From assembly GCA_014378965.1 (NCBI GenBank), contig JACMMR010000061.1:1-31024 (forward strand): DNA of 31,024 nucleotides, written 5' to 3'. Shown here piece by piece: positions 22,544 through 30,269 of this stretch. Source of the stretch: Candidatus Parcubacteria bacterium. Its GTDB lineage: Bacteria; Patescibacteriota; Minisyncoccia; Phycocordibacterales; CAIZLB01. Numbering within the stretch: the stretch's first letter is position 1; every line of letters begins with the position of its first letter. The position numbers were made by a program, and so were the translations under genes. The notes under the pieces were generated by a model. It was not told the DNA's origin. It did not search any database and saw only the letters and a list, made by a program, of their open reading frames with translations.

Positions 22544-24956
22544 TAACAAAATTAATAATTTTTCCTTTAATATATATTGTTTTTTTTATTACATTTCCTT
22601 CAAGATGGTTTTTTACTACATACTTGGCTTCATCCAATATTTCTGACTCTGATTTTGTACTATTTACCTCAATATCTCCACGAAGTTTTCCATTTATTTG
22701 TATACCAATTTTAATATTATTTTCAACTAGTTTCGTTTCGTCATATTTGGGCCATGGTGAAATATTGATAGAATTTTTATTTTTAAATACAGACCAGATC
22801 TCATCTGTGATATGAGGTGCAAAAGGAGTTAATAATTTTATAAAGTTAATGAAATCGAGTTGATTAATCTCTTTTTTGTTTTGAATTACCTCCTCGAAAT
22901 CATTTAACAAAATCATAAGCGAAGATACAGCTGTATTAAACGCAAAGCCGTCGATATCATCAGTTACTTTTCTTATAACTTTTTGAATTTTAGAAATAAG
23001 TTGGATATCAGTTTTGATATTTTTATTTTTTTTATTTTGTTCTTCGATGACTTGTGACAAACGCCACACCCTATCAACAAATCTTCGTGTACCGATAATA
23101 CCATCTGTTGACCAAGGCAATTGAGAATCAAAGGGTCCAAGAAACATTTCATACATTCTAAATGCATCTGCACCATATATGTTGATACAGTCATCTGGAT
23201 TTACAACATTCCCCCATCTTTTACTCATCTTTTGACCATCATCCCCCAGAATCATCCCCTGATTTCTTAAAGCTTTAAACGGTTCTTCTGTTACTGTTAA
23301 ACCTATGTCATATAAAAACTTATGCCAAAAACGTGCATACAGCAAGTGTCCGGTTGTGTGTTCTCTTCCACCGATGTACATATCAACTTGTTGCCAGTAG
23401 TCGATTGCCTTTTTTGAAACCGGTGCAGTTTTACAATGTGCATCCATATATCTTAAAAAGTACCATGATGATCCCGCCCATCCTGGCATTGTATTTGTTT
23501 CGTACCCTCCTTTCACCCATGATTTTACTCCTGCAAGTGGAGATTCACCACTCCCTATAGGCTCATATGAAGTTACTTTTGGTAATTTTAAAGGTAAATC
23601 TTTTTCTTTCAGTTCTATGATATGTCCATCTGTATCGTGTTTTAGAGGAATAGGTTCTCCCCAATACCGTTGACGTGCAAAAACAGCATCGCGAATTTTA
23701 TATTTAAAAACTTTTTTTAATCCCAATCTTTTTTCGATTGACTCTGATTCCTCTAATTTGGTTTGCTTAATTTCAATAGAATATAGTATTGCAAAATCAT
23801 TATCTCGCTCATCCATATCAGGAACGCCCATCACAGCTCCGAATCCATAATCTGACAATACATAATTAGTTACAAATATTGGTAATTTAATTTTGGTATC
23901 TGGATGAATAGCATAAACATTTTCTAGTAAAACTCCCTTCTTTATTTTTATATCTCGTTCATCATCTCCCCAGGCTTTAGTTTGATTTATTATTTTATAA
24001 AATTTATCACTATTTTTTATAATCAATTTATGGTTTTTTGATATCGCCATAAAAGTAACACCAGACAATGTATCTATTCGCGTTGTAAAAATTTTTATAT
24101 TCTCAATATCTCCAGAATCCCCTTCTATTTTAAAATCTAATTCATGACCAAAACTTTTTCCAATCCAATTCTTCTGTACAGTCTTTAATGATTCATCAAA
24201 ATCAACAGTATCCAAACCTGAAATCAATCGATCCGCATAGTCAGTTATACGTAGAAACCACTGTCTCATGACTTTTTTGACGACAGGATGGCCACCTCGC
24301 TCAGATTTTCCATCGATTACTTCATCATTTGCCAATACTGTTCCTAATTCTTCACACCAGTTCACTTCAGAATATCCTTCATAGGCCAATCGGTACTTCA
24401 TTAATTCTGTATCTCTTTCTTTTTGAGACAAATGTGCAAATTTTCCTTCTATTTCAGATATAGGTTTTGCTTTTTTAGCTTTGTGGTCATAGTAATGATT
24501 ATATAGTTTTAAGAAAATCCATTGAGTCCATTTATAATAGTCTTCATCAGTTGTATTTATTTTTCTAGACCAATCATAAGATAAACCTATAATCTCTAAT
24601 TGCTTTTGATACGTTTTAACATTTTTTGCTGTAGAATATTTTGGGTGTATACCATTTGTGATAGCATATTGTTCTGCCGGTAAACCAAAAGCATCGTATC
24701 CCATAGGATGGAGCACGTTAAATCCTTGCATGCGTTTAAGTCGTGCATATACATCTGCTGCAATATACCCTCTTGGATGTCCAACATGTAAACCTGCCCC
24801 AGATGGGTATGGAAACATTGATAATACATACATTTTTGGCTTTTTACTTGTGTTTGAGGCTTTATAAATCTGGTCCTGTTCCCATTTTTTCTGCCATTTT
24901 CCATCTATCTTCTTGTGGTTAAAGAATTGATTATTCATTTGATCGCTCTTGTTCAT
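22539..24956 (-). CDS. leuS: Leucyl-tRNA synthetase
   Basis: Charges tRNA-Leu. 805 residues, about 50 shorter than E. coli LeuRS (860). Class I signatures are intact: HVGH in GAGLHVGHPRGY (about residues 53-64), GYDAFGLPAEQYA, SSWYFLRYMD and DDGQKMSKRWGN (about residue 575) for the KMSKS loop. The CP1 editing domain is present, with FTTRIDTLSG and an AVMGVPDMDERDNDFA segment that retains the Asp of the canonical HDxRD. The anticodon-binding domain and C-terminal tail follow. The start at 24956 is nine bases from a promoter; a second ATG six codons in would also suit family alignments. It is divergent from rpsU with only 41 bases between start codons. Confidence 0.97.
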   Translation of the reverse strand: MNKSDQMNNQFFNHKKIDGKWQKKWEQDQIYKASNTSKKPKMYVLSMFPYPSGAGLHVGHPRGYIAADVYARLKRMQGFNVLHPMGYDAFGLPAEQYAITNGIHPKYSTAKNVKTYQKQLEIIGLSYDWSRKINTTDEDYYKWTQWIFLKLYNHYYDHKAKKAKPISEIEGKFAHLSQKERDTELMKYRLAYEGYSEVNWCEELGTVLANDEVIDGKSERGGHPVVKKVMRQWFLRITDYADRLISGLDTVDFDESLKTVQKNWIGKSFGHELDFKIEGDSGDIENIKIFTTRIDTLSGVTFMAISKNHKLIIKNSDKFYKIINQTKAWGDDERDIKIKKGVLLENVYAIHPDTKIKLPIFVTNYVLSDYGFGAVMGVPDMDERDNDFAILYSIEIKQTKLEESESIEKRLGLKKVFKYKIRDAVFARQRYWGEPIPLKHDTDGHIIELKEKDLPLKLPKVTSYEPIGSGESPLAGVKSWVKGGYETNTMPGWAGSSWYFLRYMDAHCKTAPVSKKAIDYWQQVDMYIGGREHTTGHLLYARFWHKFLYDIGLTVTEEPFKALRNQGMILGDDGQKMSKRWGNVVNPDDCINIYGADAFRMYEMFLGPFDSQLPWSTDGIIGTRRFVDRVWRLSQVIEEQNKKNKNIKTDIQLISKIQKVIRKVTDDIDGFAFNTAVSSLMILLNDFEEVIQNKKEINQLDFINFIKLLTPFAPHITDEIWSVFKNKNSINISPWPKYDETKLVENNIKIGIQINGKLRGDIEVNSTKSESEILDEAKYVVKNHLEGNVIKKTIYIKGKIINFVI

Positions 24957-24965
24957 AATATTGTA

Positions 24966-24974
24966 AATATATCA
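24966..24974 (-). promoter_or_regulatory. Extended -10 promoter of leuS
   Basis: Minus strand TG-A-TATATT, 9 nt, ATG at 24956. It lies back to back with the rpsU promoter, six bases away. Confidence 0.6.
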
Positions 24975-24980
24975 CAATCA

Positions 24981-24989
24981 TGATACTAT
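24981..24989 (+). promoter_or_regulatory. Extended -10 promoter of rpsU
   Basis: TG-A-TACTAT, 8 nt, ATG at 24998. An earlier in-frame ATG at 24980 lies inside the promoter and is unlikely to be used. Confidence 0.6.
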
Positions 24990-24997
24990 ATGCCAAT

Positions 24998-25249
24998 ATG
25001 TCATTAAATGTATCAATCAACAAAAACCAAAGCGAATCCCCATCATCGGTTCTTCGTCGTTTTACAAAAAAAATGCAGGAGTGGGGCGGATTAAATAAAT
25101 CAAGAAGCAAACGATATGCCGAAAGAAGTCTTTCATATTACAAGATGAAAAAAGAGGCTTTAAAAAAAATCAGAAATAACGAAACTCGTTTAGCTGATAT
25201 TAAAATGGGAAAATACTTTAACGCAACACCGACTGGTAAAAAGAAATAA
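24998..25249 (+). CDS. rpsU: Small ribosomal subunit protein bS21
   Basis: 83 residues, very basic. The family core is visible: SPSSVLRRFTKKMQEWGGLN, then KSRSKRYAERSLSYYKMKKE, and a Lys-rich helix. bS21 sits near the anti-Shine-Dalgarno end of 16S rRNA and affects initiation, which is of interest because upstream Shine-Dalgarno sequences are scarce here. The ATG at 24998 is chosen over 24980 because of the promoter. ybeY follows nine bases after the stop. Confidence 0.9.
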   Translation: MSLNVSINKNQSESPSSVLRRFTKKMQEWGGLNKSRSKRYAERSLSYYKMKKEALKKIRNNETRLADIKMGKYFNATPTGKKK

Positions 25250-25258
25250 TTTATACCT

Positions 25259-25672
25259 ATGAGATATATATTAGACGATGATAATCTAAGCATATCCTAT
25301 ACTGTCAAAAAAACACCACAAATTAATGGTGTTTTTTTGCGCACAGTAAAAAATACTATTTTGGGTAAAAAATATGACCTAAGTATTTATTTTGTAGGAC
25401 AAGACAAAATTAGTTCTATCAACAAACAATATCGAAAAAAAGATTATGTCACCGATATTCTATCATTTCCGTATAAAGATTTTGGTGAAATGTATATTTG
25501 CCTTGATAAAGTTACTCAAAAAGCAAATTTATTTAACACATCACCTGAAAACTATCTTAACTATCTTTTTATACATGGTATGACACATCTTTTGGGACAT
25601 GATCACGGTCATGCAATGGATAAATTGGAAAAGAAATTTACTAAAAAACTTAACATTTTCTATCCTTACTAG
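25259..25672 (+). CDS. ybeY: Endoribonuclease YbeY (16S rRNA maturation)
   Basis: A zinc-dependent RNase acting in 16S rRNA 3'-end processing and ribosome quality control. 137 residues, slightly shorter than the E. coli protein (155). The metal site is complete: HGMTHLLGHDH (residues 106-116) supplies His106, His110 and His116. INKQYRKKDYVTDILSFPY and GEMYICLD match the family's YRxKdkPTDVLSFP and GDI.I segments. No Shine-Dalgarno sequence is seen. A terminator-like hairpin occupies codons ~16-27. Confidence 0.94.
   Translation: MRYILDDDNLSISYTVKKTPQINGVFLRTVKNTILGKKYDLSIYFVGQDKISSINKQYRKKDYVTDILSFPYKDFGEMYICLDKVTQKANLFNTSPENYLNYLFIHGMTHLLGHDHGHAMDKLEKKFTKKLNIFYPY
25306..25339 (+). terminator. 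Terminator-like hairpin inside the start of ybeY
   Basis: A 13-bp perfect stem (25306-25318 with 25327-25339), an 8-nt loop, and a T7 run within the 3' arm. It has the CACC/GGTG core of the intergenic terminators at 28303 and 29293. It could end most rpsU transcripts early. Confidence 0.5.
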
Positions 25673-25678
25673 TATACT
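25673..25678 (+). promoter_or_regulatory. -10 promoter of ftsA
   Basis: TATACT directly after the ybeY stop, 8 nt, ATG at 25687. Confidence 0.55.
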
Positions 25679-25686
25679 ATACTGTA

Positions 25687-26976
25687 ATGAAGAAAAATGA
25701 TTCAGATGTAATAATAATCGAGGTGGCCACAACAATGCTTCGCTTGATCATTATTAACAAAGAATCAAATAAAATCGTTGCCACATCAAGCGTAAATATA
25801 GATTATATTAAGCGCGGTGTAGTTAAAGATGTTGAGGCTTTGACTAAAAGTATCAGAACTCTTATTTCCGATACCAACAAGAATTATTTGAACAATATAA
25901 AAAAAGTTGTTATCGCCCTGTCAGGTGGTGCTCTTTCATCTATCTCTTCTTCAGCGGAAATACGAATAAATAATAAGAACCATATTGTAGATGAATCTAT
26001 AATAGAAGAGATTTTCAGACGAGTAGAAAGTAAAATTCCAGAAAATATTTCACAAAATAAAAAAATAATCCAGCTTATCCCACAACGATATAAGATCGAT
26101 GGCAAAAGTATTAATACAAATAAACCAAATGGACTTTCTGGATCGGTTTTTGAACTGCAAGCACTATGTATTTTTACAACAAAGCAACATTTAGAAAATA
26201 TTCTTCTTGCATGTGAAGAAAATAATCTTGTGGTTGAAGACGTAATAGTTGCAGAATATGCATACTCAAAAAACCAGGTAAATGAAGCCGATCGGTTGGC
26301 TGGTGTGTGTATTGTAAACATTGGAGGTGATACTTCAACTATCATAACGTATGAGGAAAATGTTCCTATTCTTCTTGAAGTTATTCCACTTGGGTCAGAA
26401 GATATTAGTCGTGATCTTGCCTTGGGATTAAAAGTTTCATTAGCTCAAGCAAAGGCGATTAAACTAAACCCTGATGTCGAACTACATCGCCTTGCTTCAG
26501 AACTTACGGAAGTATTTATCAATCGAAATAGAATGAATGTACGAAAAGATCAGAGAGATAAGGCATTTTTCCTCACACTTCAAGAAAAATATCATGAAAT
26601 TATCTACGCTCGTATTATAGATATTTTTGAATTAATCCAAAAACATTTAAAAAAGATTGGAAAAGATAGATTATTGCCTGCAGGAATAATTATTCATGGT
26701 GGTGGATCGATGATGAAAGATATTGATGTGATTTCAAAAGAAATACTCCATCTCCCTACCCAAATTCGTTTTGATACTGTGTGTAATAAAGATTTATTAA
26801 AATTTAAACAAAATCAAAATATTTGTATAGAAAATGGTGATACTATGAGTATTTATGCAACTGGATTATTTTATTTGAACCAAGACGAAAGTGAATATTA
26901 TGCAAATAAGGGGCGTTCCGGTTTTTTTATGATTTTAAAAAATATTTGGAATTGGTTAAAACAATTTTTGCCGTAA
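25687..26976 (+). CDS. ftsA: Cell division protein FtsA
   Basis: Actin-like tether of the FtsZ ring to the membrane. 429 residues with the FtsA layout, including the 1C region after the first actin subdomain (ALSGGALSSISSSAEIRI onward), IPQRYKIDGK, CIVNIGGDTSTIITY (phosphate 2) and IIIHGGGSMMKDID (adenosine site). The C-terminus GRSGFFMILKNIWNWLKQFL is a clear amphipathic membrane-targeting helix. The phosphate 1 loop is unusual: IIEVATTMLRL in place of the usual LDIGTTK, losing the Asp and first Gly. ftsZ follows with its own promoter. Confidence 0.94.
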   Translation: MKKNDSDVIIIEVATTMLRLIIINKESNKIVATSSVNIDYIKRGVVKDVEALTKSIRTLISDTNKNYLNNIKKVVIALSGGALSSISSSAEIRINNKNHIVDESIIEEIFRRVESKIPENISQNKKIIQLIPQRYKIDGKSINTNKPNGLSGSVFELQALCIFTTKQHLENILLACEENNLVVEDVIVAEYAYSKNQVNEADRLAGVCIVNIGGDTSTIITYEENVPILLEVIPLGSEDISRDLALGLKVSLAQAKAIKLNPDVELHRLASELTEVFINRNRMNVRKDQRDKAFFLTLQEKYHEIIYARIIDIFELIQKHLKKIGKDRLLPAGIIIHGGGSMMKDIDVISKEILHLPTQIRFDTVCNKDLLKFKQNQNICIENGDTMSIYATGLFYLNQDESEYYANKGRSGFFMILKNIWNWLKQFLP

Positions 26977-27059
26977 TAACCCACTTGTGCCCTTCAAATT
27001 TTCATGATTTTAATAAAAATATCCTAAATATCACAACACGAAATATATAGGCACTCAAA

Positions 27060-27088
27060 TTGGCATACTTCGACTTGCGTGATATAAT
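27060..27088 (+). promoter_or_regulatory. Strong promoter of ftsZ
   Basis: TTGGCA (27060-27065), exactly 17 nt, TG-A-TATAAT (hexamer 27083-27088), then 8 nt to the ATG at 27097. One of the best promoter matches in the window. Confidence 0.75.
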
Positions 27089-27096
27089 CGTAAATC

Positions 27097-28293
27097 ATGG
27101 CACAAATAAAAACAGATATACAAACATTTGCAAGAATAGAGGTAGTTGGGGTCGGTGGATCAGGAAAAAATGCTACAAACCACATGATTAACTCAAAAGT
27201 TAAAGGTGTAGACTTTTTAGCTATTAATACTGATGCTCAAGATTTGAATAACTCTCTTGCAACAAAAAAGATACATATTGGAAAGAACTTAACCAAAGGA
27301 TTAGGTGCTGGTATGAATCCTGAAGTTGGAAGAAACGCAGCTGAAGAGACCCGAGCAGAGATACAAGAGGCACTTAAAAATGCGGATATGGTGTTCGTCG
27401 CTGGAGGACTTGGTGGAGGAACAGGATCAGGTGCATCGCCTATTGTTGCAAAGATCGCAAAAGAAATGGGTGCACTTACTATCGGTGTAGTTACAAAACC
27501 GTTTATGTTTGAAGGACAAAGAAGAATGAGACTTGCAGAGGAAGCTTTAGGTGAGCTTTCAAAATCAGTTGATGCACTTATTGTAGTGCCAAACGATAAA
27601 TTGATGGGTGCCATTTCAAAAGACACAACTGCCAAAGATGCATTCGCTATGTCAGATGAAGTTCTAAAACAAGCAGTTGAAGGAATTTCAGAATTGATCA
27701 CGACTCCAGGAAATGTTGGTAACATCGACTTTGCTGACATCAGAGCTGTTCTTGAAAACGCTGGATCTGCACTTATGGGTATCGGAACTGGTACGGGTGA
27801 AAACCGTGCTGTTGATGCTGCAAAAGCTGCTATCTCATCTCCTCTTATTGACGTATCAATACACGGAGCCAAAGGAGTACTCTTCTCTATTGCTGGATCA
27901 GATGACCTTACAATGTTCGAGATTTCAGAGGCTGCACGTGTGATCACAGAATCAGTAGACCCAGATGCTAAGATCATCTTTGGTACGGTAAAAGATGAAA
28001 AACTAAAGAAAAATGAAGTACGCATCACGGTAGTTGCGGCCAACTTCCCTGACAAGCTGACTGCTGTCAGAAATATTTTTAGAGATAGAGAAAATATGGT
28101 AAACGAGTCTGTTTCAAGCCAAGATGATACATCAAAATCAGGAAAAATTTTTAACTCAATAAGTATTAGTAAAAAAGAAGAGCCGGAAGTAAGTGAAGAT
28201 AATTCTAACATCATGAAGCCAGCCGCCCAAGGTGAAGATGAAGATGATTGGTCAGCAGTACCAGCATTTTTAAGAAGGTCAAAAAATAGATAA
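27097..28293 (+). CDS. ftsZ: Cell division protein FtsZ
   Basis: Tubulin-like GTPase that forms the division ring. 398 residues. GTP-binding motifs are intact: VGVGGSGKNATN near the start, GGLGGGTGSGASP (residues 103-115) and the NIDFADIRAVLENAG synergy loop (209-223). A Ser/Glu-rich linker (~330-380) leads to the conserved C-terminal peptide DDWSAVPAFLRRSKNR, which binds FtsA and other partners. Base composition is richer in G+C than its surroundings, as usual for highly expressed conserved genes. It ends in a terminator. Confidence 0.98.
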   Translation: MAQIKTDIQTFARIEVVGVGGSGKNATNHMINSKVKGVDFLAINTDAQDLNNSLATKKIHIGKNLTKGLGAGMNPEVGRNAAEETRAEIQEALKNADMVFVAGGLGGGTGSGASPIVAKIAKEMGALTIGVVTKPFMFEGQRRMRLAEEALGELSKSVDALIVVPNDKLMGAISKDTTAKDAFAMSDEVLKQAVEGISELITTPGNVGNIDFADIRAVLENAGSALMGIGTGTGENRAVDAAKAAISSPLIDVSIHGAKGVLFSIAGSDDLTMFEISEAARVITESVDPDAKIIFGTVKDEKLKKNEVRITVVAANFPDKLTAVRNIFRDRENMVNESVSSQDDTSKSGKIFNSISISKKEEPEVSEDNSNIMKPAAQGEDEDDWSAVPAFLRRSKNR

Positions 28294-28302
28294 TTAAAAC
28301 AT

Positions 28303-28336
28303 AAAAATACATCTTGAAAAGCAAGGTGTTTTTTTG
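28303..28336 (+). terminator. Terminator of ftsZ
   Basis: ACATCTTG (28309-28316) pairs with CAAGGTGT (28322-28329), loop AAAAG, then a T7 run. The next promoter begins six bases later. Confidence 0.85.
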
Positions 28337-28341
28337 TTTTA

Positions 28342-28350
28342 TGATATAAT
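28342..28350 (+). promoter_or_regulatory. Extended -10 promoter of the thioredoxin reductase-like gene
   Basis: TG-A-TATAAT, 8 nt, ATG at 28359. Confidence 0.7.
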
Positions 28351-28358
28351 TTTAAAAC

Positions 28359-29276
28359 ATGTCACAAGAATATATATATGATTTAGTAATTATAGGTGGT
28401 GGACCCGCAGGTTCTGCTGCAGCAGTCTACGCTGCTCGAAAAAAAATAAATTCAGCCATATTGACACCCGAGTTTGGTGGACAAAGTGTGGTTTCTGATG
28501 ATATTCAAAACTGGATTGGTACACCACACATATCTGGATATGAACTTGGTAAATCTTTAGAGAAACACGTTAAGGAATATCAAGGAGATATTTTGCATAT
28601 TGAAAAAGGATATGTTGCTGAAATCACTCAAAATGAAAATAAGACATTTTCTATAAAAACAAGCAAAGATGTTGTTATGTATGCTAAAGCAATACTAATT
28701 ACAACTGGGAGTGTAAGACGAAAACTTGATGCTATTAATGCTGGCAAGTTTGAACATAAAGGTGTTACTTATTGTGCATCATGTGATGGTCCGGTTTTTA
28801 CAGGAAAAGATGTTGTAGTTGTAGGTGGCGGAAATGCGGCTTTCGAGTCTGCTCTTCAACTCGCTGCTTATTGCAAATCTGTAAAAATTTTAAATCGAAC
28901 TGATAGATATAAAGCTGACGAAATCACAGTTGATAAAGTTATAAAAAATGAGAAAATTGAGATTATCAATAACGCCATTGTTAACGAAATACATGGTGAT
29001 ACATTTGTAAATGGATTGACCTATAATGAAACAATTACACTCGAGGTAGAAGGTATTTTTGTGGAGATCGGGCAAATTCCAAATACTGGATATATCTCTT
29101 TTGTAGACAAAAATCCTGTAGGTAATATAATTGTCGACCCGCGTACACAAAAGGCATCTATCGAGGGTGTGTGGGCTGCAGGAGACTGTACAGACGGGTT
29201 ATATCACCAGAATAACATTGCGGTTGGTGATGCAGTAAAAGCGTTAGAAAGTTTGTATATTTGGTTACAGGGGTAA
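28359..29276 (+). CDS. trxB: Thioredoxin reductase-like FAD oxidoreductase
   Basis: 305 residues, the low-molecular-weight thioredoxin reductase type. FAD motif IIGGGPAGSAAAVYAARK (11-28), redox-active CASC (139-142), a second nucleotide-binding motif VVVGGGNAAFESALQLA (153-169), and the C-terminal FAD segment GVWAAGDCTDG. The loop that reads the NADPH 2'-phosphate in E. coli TrxB (HRRD...RA) is NRTDRYKAD (179-187), so one of the key arginines is missing and cofactor preference may differ. No thioredoxin gene is nearby. It is convergent with the Excalibur gene and shares a terminator. Confidence 0.88.
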   Translation: MSQEYIYDLVIIGGGPAGSAAAVYAARKKINSAILTPEFGGQSVVSDDIQNWIGTPHISGYELGKSLEKHVKEYQGDILHIEKGYVAEITQNENKTFSIKTSKDVVMYAKAILITTGSVRRKLDAINAGKFEHKGVTYCASCDGPVFTGKDVVVVGGGNAAFESALQLAAYCKSVKILNRTDRYKADEITVDKVIKNEKIEIINNAIVNEIHGDTFVNGLTYNETITLEVEGIFVEIGQIPNTGYISFVDKNPVGNIIVDPRTQKASIEGVWAAGDCTDGLYHQNNIAVGDAVKALESLYIWLQG

Positions 29277-29292
29277 AGTAAATTTAATTAAT

Positions 29293-29325
29293 AAAAAAAC
29301 ACCTTTTCACAGGTGTTTTTTATTT
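29293..29325. terminator. Bidirectional terminator
   Basis: ACACCT (29299-29304) pairs with AGGTGT (29311-29316), extended by A7 and T runs on either side; serves the convergent trxB-like and Excalibur genes. Confidence 0.88.
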
Positions 29326-29328
29326 TAC

Positions 29329-29685
29329 TTACTTAGGTAGATCCTGACACGCTATACCATTTTTATCTCCATCTAATCTATTTGTATCTTTTGATACCCC
29401 TCCCGCATTTTTATAAAATTTTTGGGCTTGAGTCTGTGTTTTGAAATCAGCACAATTATATTCATCAGTTCCTTTTCCTGTTCCATCTGTTACTACATTA
29501 CCATCTATATCTCGCTTAACTTTTGACAAGTCATTGAGATTAAAATCAGTATTGGATACTTCTAAACCAAGAGCTCCGAGAAGAACAACTATCACACCAA
29601 GTAAAACTTTTTTCTTTGTACTATTTGGCTTGTAATTATTTTTTACCTTGTTTTCCAAGTTATCTTTGATGTCATTTATATTCAT
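29329..29685 (-). CDS. Excalibur-domain membrane protein
   Basis: 118 residues: a short cytoplasmic N-terminus, one membrane segment (~26-43, VLLGVIVVLLGALGLEV), a linker, and a C-terminal Excalibur domain recognised by the YNCADFKTQTQAQKFYKNAGG start and the calcium-binding-like loop LDGDKNGIACQDL, with two Cys placed to form the usual disulfide. Such domains are extracellular and often attached to surface nucleases or other enzymes; here it is alone. It follows the 28-codon ORF at 29791-29705 by 19 bases and is likely cotranscribed with it. Confidence 0.88.
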   Translation of the reverse strand: MNINDIKDNLENKVKNNYKPNSTKKKVLLGVIVVLLGALGLEVSNTDFNLNDLSKVKRDIDGNVVTDGTGKGTDEYNCADFKTQTQAQKFYKNAGGVSKDTNRLDGDKNGIACQDLPK

Positions 29686-29704
29686 ATATTTATTTTTATT
29701 TTGT

Positions 29705-29791
29705 TTATGAAAAATATAAAATTATTGCGATTACGAGCAGCACAACAATGATTGTAATTCTCATTTTTTTATTATTTCTGATTTGTTCCAT
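29705..29791 (-). CDS. Small membrane peptide, 28 residues
   Basis: MEQIRNNKKM followed by one hydrophobic segment (RITIIVVLLVIAIILYFS) and TAA. The positive-inside N-terminus and single helix make a typical small membrane protein. The ATG is six bases after a perfect TG-A-TATAAT on the same strand, the same geometry as the well-established genes in this window. It lies between the DNPH1-like gene and the Excalibur gene. A chance ORF cannot be excluded at this length, but the promoter spacing and the clean TM pattern support it. Confidence 0.55.
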   Translation of the reverse strand: MEQIRNNKKMRITIIVVLLVIAIILYFS

Positions 29792-29797
29792 GTAATA

Positions 29798-29806
29798 ATT
29801 ATATCA
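29798..29806 (-). promoter_or_regulatory. Extended -10 embedded in the DNPH1-like stop codon
   Basis: Minus strand TG-A-TATAAT; the TAA at 29801-29799 is the upstream gene's stop. 6 nt to the ATG at 29791. Confidence 0.55.
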
Positions 29807-30221
29807 CAGGATTATTTAAAAGATATTCATCTAGTATTTTCTTTGCACCTTCGAGGTCTACATAATTGTAGACTGTGAGGTTTTTATTTCCTGTTAACAT
29901 TGCCGATAATTTCTTTCCTTCTTGTTCTCTATAGAGACAAATAATAGGCTTTTTTCCATCTGCCCAACCCAGCTCATATCCTACACCTAAACTTGGTTGC
30001 GTTACTTCGGCAACAACGACATCAGCTTGATTTAGCCATTCCATATCTCTTTCATAAATATATGAATCGGTAACACCTCCCTCTCCCATTGACGTCAAAC
30101 TTGCTGAACCTATATGCTCAGTCAAAACTTCTCCGTGTTTTTGTAAATGAGAAATGATATCCATATAAATCTGTTTATCGTCCCTACCGCCACGTATTGA
30201 TCCTGCAAAGTATATTTTCAT
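29799..30221 (-). CDS. DNPH1/Rcl-like 2'-deoxynucleoside 5'-phosphate N-hydrolase
   Basis: 140 residues of the nucleoside 2-deoxyribosyltransferase superfamily, and closer to the vertebrate DNPH1 (Rcl) type, which hydrolyses the N-glycosidic bond of deoxynucleoside monophosphates. Shared landmarks with DNPH1, from memory, are KIYFAGSIRGGRDD (residues 2-15), GEVLTEHIG, the ADVVVAEVTQPSLGVGYELG block (67-86, with the catalytic-type Glu at 83) and KPIICLYR. Likely a cytoplasmic nucleotide-pool salvage or sanitising enzyme. The substrate should be checked, since bacterial members may be deoxyribosyltransferases. Confidence 0.85.
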   Translation of the reverse strand: MKIYFAGSIRGGRDDKQIYMDIISHLQKHGEVLTEHIGSASLTSMGEGGVTDSYIYERDMEWLNQADVVVAEVTQPSLGVGYELGWADGKKPIICLYREQEGKKLSAMLTGNKNLTVYNYVDLEGAKKILDEYLLNNPVI

Positions 30222-30227
30222 GCAATA

Positions 30228-30236
30228 AGTATACCA
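30228..30236 (-). promoter_or_regulatory. Extended -10 promoter of the DNPH1-like gene
   Basis: Minus strand TG-G-TATACT, 6 nt, ATG at 30221. Confidence 0.6.
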
Positions 30237-30262
30237 AAAAAAATCACCATAAAGGTGATTTT
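30236..30262 (-). terminator. Terminator of efp
   Basis: AAAATCACC pairs with GGTGATTTT around a 5-nt loop, with a T8 run on the minus strand. The downstream promoter begins inside the T-tract. Confidence 0.85.
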
Positions 30263-30269
30263 AATCTAT

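Noticed and set aside
27237..28214. Long open frame (325 codons) on the minus strand opposite ftsZ
   Set aside because: It is antisense to a fully conserved FtsZ, is Ser/Ala/Pro-rich as expected from the reverse of ftsZ codons, and resembles no protein.
22539..28293. Alternative genetic code with UGA as Gly, as in some CPR groups
   Set aside because: leuS, ftsA and ftsZ have no in-frame UGA over about 1600 codons, and UGA serves as the stop of the gene ending at 1944.
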